Assembly (NCBI GenBank): GCA_963825445.1
Contig: CAWGTM010000007.1
Span: forward strand, 186,001-250,000
Origin: Actinophytocola sp963825445
GTDB lineage: Bacteria; Actinomycetota; Actinomycetes; Mycobacteriales; Pseudonocardiaceae
Length of the DNA: 64,000 bases
Direction: 5' to 3'
Below, one piece after another: positions 60,997-64,000 of this stretch (position 1 is its first letter; each line of letters opens with the position of its first letter). The notes below the pieces were generated by a model. The model was not told the origin of the DNA, ran no database searches, and saw only the letters and a program-made list of their open reading frames with translations. A program made the position numbers and the translations under genes.

Positions 60997-63842
60997 GACG
61001 CATACTCCTCGTGTTGACGCTGGTGGCGGCCGGTCTGACGGTGTTCGTGCCGTCGGCCTCGGCGGCCGTGCAACGCGTGCAGTTCACCGCCGGCGGCAAC
61101 TACCTGGTGGTCGAGTTCCTCGACGACGACCTCGTGCACTTCGAAACGGGGACGGGTAGTGGCCCCGGAGTCGGAACACCGGTGTTCACCTCGCGACAAG
61201 TACTGAAGACCAACTACCCGGGCCCGTCGAGCCTCACGCAGAACGGCGGGATCCTGACCACGCCCGGCACCCGCGTCGAGGTGAACACGTCCACGCTGTG
61301 CGCGACCGTGTACGACACGGCGCCGAACCCGGACCTGCTGCTGACCACGCAGTGCCCGCGCAACCTGGGCCAGGCGTGGAAGGGTCTGTCGTTCACGAAG
61401 TCGTCGATGCAGAACGCGTACGGGCTCGGCGAGCAGTTCTTCATGGGTGGCAACGCGGACGGAGACTGGGTGGGCCGCACCCGGTCGCCCGGCGGCACCT
61501 ACGGCAACGCCATGATCTACGACACGGACAACGGTCCGGTGGGCAACGCGCAGATCCCCGTGCTGTTCGCCGTGGGGCCGTCGAACGCCAACTACGGCCT
61601 GTTCGTGGACCAGGTGTACAAACAGGAGTGGAACCTCACGGGCGACCCGTGGACCATGGACACCTGGGGCGACCAGGTGCGGTGGTACGTGATGACCGGG
61701 CCGAACCTGCCGGATCTGCGCAAGGACTACCTGGAACTCACGGGCAGGCCGCCGGTGCCGCCGAAGAAGGCGTTCGGGCTGTGGATGTCGGAGTTCGGCT
61801 ACGACAACTGGTCCGAAGTGGACTCGACGCTCGCGTCGTTGCGGGCCAACCAGTTCCCCACGGACGGCGTGATGCTGGACGTGGACTGGTTCGGTGGCGT
61901 GACGGCCGGGTCGGACAGCACCCGCATGGGCACTCTGGACTGGGACACCGCGAACTTCCCGAACCCGGCCACGAAAATCGCGTCGCTGTTGTCGGCCAAC
62001 GGCGTCGGCGTGATCCCCATCGAGGAGTCCTACATCGGGCGAGCCCTGCCCGAGCACACGACCATGGCGTCGGCCGGATATCTGGTGCGCGCCGGCTGCT
62101 CGACCTGCGCGCCGGTCTACCTGACGGGCAACGACTGGTGGGGCCGCGGCGGCATGATCGACTGGACGCAGCAGGCGGCCGGCACGTCGTGGCACAACAC
62201 GCAACGCGACCACCTGGTCGACGAGGGCGTGACCGGTCACTGGCTGGACCTGGGCGAGCCGGAGATGTACGACTCGAACGACTGGACGGCCGGGGTCCTG
62301 CCCGGCAAGCACGCCCACGCCGACTACCACAACACCTACAACCTGGAGTGGGCGCTGTCGATCGCCAAGGGCTACGCGGACAACGGCGAGACCCGCCGGC
62401 CGTTCCTGCTGGTCCGCTCGGGCGCCGGTGGGATCCAGCGGACCGGTGCCGCGATGTGGTCGGGTGACATCGGCTCGAAGCTGACGGCGTTGGCACAGCA
62501 GCAGAACACGCAAATGCACATGTCGATGTCCGGTGTGGACTACTACGGCTCGGACATCGGCGGGTTCCGGCGCGAGATGCTGAACTCCGACCTGAACGAG
62601 CTGTACACCCAGTGGTTCGCGAACTCCGCGTGGTTCGACGTGCCGGTGCGGCCGCACACGGAGAACCTGTGCAACTGCCTGGAGACCGCGCCGGACGGCA
62701 TCGGTGACGTGGCGAGCAACCGGGCGAACCTCGCGCGGCGCTACGAGCTGACGCCGTACTACTACTCGTTGGCGCACAGGGCGTTCACCGACGGTGAGCC
62801 GCTGGTGCCGCCGCTCGTGTTCCAGTACCAGAACGACCCGAACGTCCGCGAGATGGGCCACGAGAAGCTGGTGGGCAAGGACCTGCTGGTGGGTGTGGTG
62901 GCCGGTGCCGGTGAGCGGTCGCGTGACATGTACCTGCCGGCCGGCACCTGGTGGGACTACCACAACAACACCCGGATCGTCTCGACCGGACAGTGGGTGA
63001 ACGACGTCCCGTTGTGGCGCAACGGAACGTTCACGCTGCCCACGTACGCCCGGGCCGGTGCCATCCTGCCGAAGATGCATGTGGACGGTCAGACGATGAA
63101 CGTGGCCGGCAAACGCGCCGACGCCACCACCCGCGGCGAGCTGGTGGCGCGGGTGTACTCCGACACCGCGGCGTCGTCGTTCACCCTGGCCGAGGACGAC
63201 GGCACGTCGACCGGCTACCAGTCGGGTGCCAAGCGGACGACCGCGCTGAGCCAGGCCCGCAGCGGCACCACGGCCACCGTGACGGTCGCCGCGTCGTCCG
63301 GCACGTACTCCGGTGCGCCGTCGTCACGCCAGAACGTGGTGGAGCTGGTGGCCGACACGCAGGCCTCGGCCGTCACGCTGAACGGCACGGCGTTGACCCA
63401 GCACGCGACGAAGGCGGCCTTCGACGCGGCGACCTCGGGTTGGTACAACGCGGGCGGCAACCTGGTGGTGGCGAAGTCGGCGTCGGCGGCCGTCACGTCG
63501 GCCAAGACGTTCCAGTTCACGCTCGGCCAGACACCCGTGTCGGCCGTGTTCACCTGCACGAACGGCACGACCACGGCGGGACAGTCGGTGTACGCGGTGG
63601 GCAGCGCTCCGCAGCTGGGTGCCTGGTCGGTGGCCAGCGCCGTGAAGCTGACCCCGACCACGTACCCGACCTGGAGCGCCACCATCCCCACCCTCCCGCC
63701 GAACACCCCGCTCGAGTGGAAGTGCGTGAAACGTCAGGAGGCGAACTTCCCGAACACCGCCGACCAGTGGCAACCGGGCGCGAACAACGCCATCACCACC
63801 CCGGCCACCGGCAGCGCGGGCACCACCAGCGGAGGGTTCTAG
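60993..63842 (+). CDS. Secreted GH31 with CBM20, probable 6-alpha-glucosyltransferase partner
   Basis: A 949-residue protein starting MRRILLVLTLVAAGLTVFVP (signal peptide to SASA), overlapping the preceding gene as ATGA. GH31 motifs: KKAFGLWMSEFGYDNWSEVD, GVMLDVDWFGG, nucleophile Asp419 in GHWLDLGEPEMY, acid/base Asp492 in MWSGDIGSKL, and MSMSGVDYYGSDIGGFRREM. Residues about 840-935 form a CBM20 starch-binding domain (VFTCTNGTTTAGQSVYAVGS, APQLGAWSVASAVKL, LEWKCVKRQEANFPNT). Starch binding together with coupling to the cycloalternan-like enzyme suggests that it transfers glucose to the non-reducing end of maltodextrins by alpha-1,6 bonds, making the substrate for the partner. It is shorter than the 6-glucosyltransferases of Bacillus, so plain alpha-glucosidase or alpha-1,6-transglucosidase activity is possible. 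Confidence 0.82.
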   Translation: MRRILLVLTLVAAGLTVFVPSASAAVQRVQFTAGGNYLVVEFLDDDLVHFETGTGSGPGVGTPVFTSRQVLKTNYPGPSSLTQNGGILTTPGTRVEVNTSTLCATVYDTAPNPDLLLTTQCPRNLGQAWKGLSFTKSSMQNAYGLGEQFFMGGNADGDWVGRTRSPGGTYGNAMIYDTDNGPVGNAQIPVLFAVGPSNANYGLFVDQVYKQEWNLTGDPWTMDTWGDQVRWYVMTGPNLPDLRKDYLELTGRPPVPPKKAFGLWMSEFGYDNWSEVDSTLASLRANQFPTDGVMLDVDWFGGVTAGSDSTRMGTLDWDTANFPNPATKIASLLSANGVGVIPIEESYIGRALPEHTTMASAGYLVRAGCSTCAPVYLTGNDWWGRGGMIDWTQQAAGTSWHNTQRDHLVDEGVTGHWLDLGEPEMYDSNDWTAGVLPGKHAHADYHNTYNLEWALSIAKGYADNGETRRPFLLVRSGAGGIQRTGAAMWSGDIGSKLTALAQQQNTQMHMSMSGVDYYGSDIGGFRREMLNSDLNELYTQWFANSAWFDVPVRPHTENLCNCLETAPDGIGDVASNRANLARRYELTPYYYSLAHRAFTDGEPLVPPLVFQYQNDPNVREMGHEKLVGKDLLVGVVAGAGERSRDMYLPAGTWWDYHNNTRIVSTGQWVNDVPLWRNGTFTLPTYARAGAILPKMHVDGQTMNVAGKRADATTRGELVARVYSDTAASSFTLAEDDGTSTGYQSGAKRTTALSQARSGTTATVTVAASSGTYSGAPSSRQNVVELVADTQASAVTLNGTALTQHATKAAFDAATSGWYNAGGNLVVAKSASAAVTSAKTFQFTLGQTPVSAVFTCTNGTTTAGQSVYAVGSAPQLGAWSVASAVKLTPTTYPTWSATIPTLPPNTPLEWKCVKRQEANFPNTADQWQPGANNAITTPATGSAGTTSGGF

Positions 63843-64000
63843 TCCGACAGGTCCGGGAGCGGCGCCGCGTCCTGCGGCGCCGTTCCCGTGAGCGGGGTGG
63901 TGTCCACGTACCGGAGTTCGTAGACGCGCTCCGCGAACTTCCAGCCGTCCGGGGTGCGCCGGTACTTGTCGTGGTAGATGGCGTAGTTGCGGTGTGAGTC
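63839..64000 (-). CDS. NTF2/SnoaL-like domain protein, C-terminus only (partial)
   Basis: The minus strand from the window edge reads DSHRNYAIYHDKYRRTPDGW, then KFAERVYELRYVDTTPLTGT, and ends PLPDLSD at the TAG overlapping the GH31 stop. The strand pair Y-H-D-x-Y-R-R-T-P-D-G-W-K-F-A-x-R-x-Y is the last beta hairpin of the SnoaL/NTF2-like (nuclear transport factor 2) fold. The rest of the gene lies outside the window, so its function, enzyme or binding protein, cannot be judged. Confidence 0.65.
   Translation of the reverse strand, partial: DSHRNYAIYHDKYRRTPDGWKFAERVYELRYVDTTPLTGTAPQDAAPLPDLSD

Noticed and set aside
63867..63890. CGGCGCCGC/GCGGCGCCG inverted repeat as a terminator of the last GH31 gene
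   Set aside because: It lies inside the coding region of the convergent NTF2-like gene, reading as ordinary Thr-Ala-Pro-Gln-Asp-Ala-Ala-Pro codons, so a regulatory role is not supported.

Overview
The window is high-GC DNA from a filamentous actinomycete. Codon usage is strongly GC3-biased, ATGA/GTGA stop-start overlaps are common, and the families present (MmyB-type XRE regulators, ROK repressors, YggT, PAC2, secreted RHS proteins, modular NRPS/PKS) are typical of Actinobacteria. A member of the Pseudonocardiales is my best guess, but this is inferred from gene content only. No rRNA, tRNA, CRISPR array or insertion sequence was seen.

Left part (1-19.5 kb). The start of a PLP-dependent enzyme (cut by the window edge) and a small membrane protein are followed by a two-gene minus-strand unit. 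This encodes a 3,210-residue secreted RHS protein with LamG, eleven-residue helical repeats, a Hint domain and a 94-residue C-terminal cargo, plus a secreted beta-propeller protein. Next come a FAD-oxidase/TetR pair with a near-perfect palindrome before the start codon, a divergent oxidoreductase/MmyB-regulator pair around a 21-bp palindrome, a MmcQ/YjbR protein, a heavily frameshifted secreted alpha/beta hydrolase, YggT, and a frameshifted neutral zinc metallopeptidase.

Centre (19.5-45.7 kb). A minus-strand hybrid NRPS-PKS operon runs from 45743 down to 19492. In transcription order it encodes an opine/saccharopine-dehydrogenase-like protein, a 25-codon coupled mini-ORF, a PLP-fold-II-like protein (DUF6002 type), A-T, an isolated KS without AT or ACP, A-T-C-T (frameshifted), KS-AT-KR-DH-ACP, C-A(Gly)-T-C-A(Ser)-T, C-A(Ser)-T-TE and an MFS exporter. 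The likely product is a short polyketide-peptide ending in Gly-Ser-Ser, released by a thioesterase with Cys in place of Ser. The first two enzymes probably make an unusual amino acid in the manner of SbnA/SbnB. An AlkZ-like DNA glycosylase with the QxQ motif is divergent from the operon and could be a self-resistance gene.

Right part (45.8-64 kb). After the AlkZ-like gene come a PAC2 protein and an alpha/beta hydrolase without a normal start codon. The rest is a carbohydrate locus: two secreted GH31 enzymes resembling the cycloalternan (cyclic tetrasaccharide) synthesis pair, an ABC importer lacking its own ATPase, intracellular GH31 and GH15 enzymes that would open and degrade the imported ring, and two divergent ROK repressors around a 38-bp dyad. 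This reads as an outside-synthesis, import, inside-hydrolysis scheme for starch glucose. The window ends in the C-terminus of an NTF2/SnoaL-like protein.

Single-base frameshifts cluster in four stretches (16.9-18.0, 18.6-19.1, 34.9-35.1 and 36.3-38.0 kb), while genes as long as 9.6 kb elsewhere are intact. Assembly errors explain this at least as well as gene decay.
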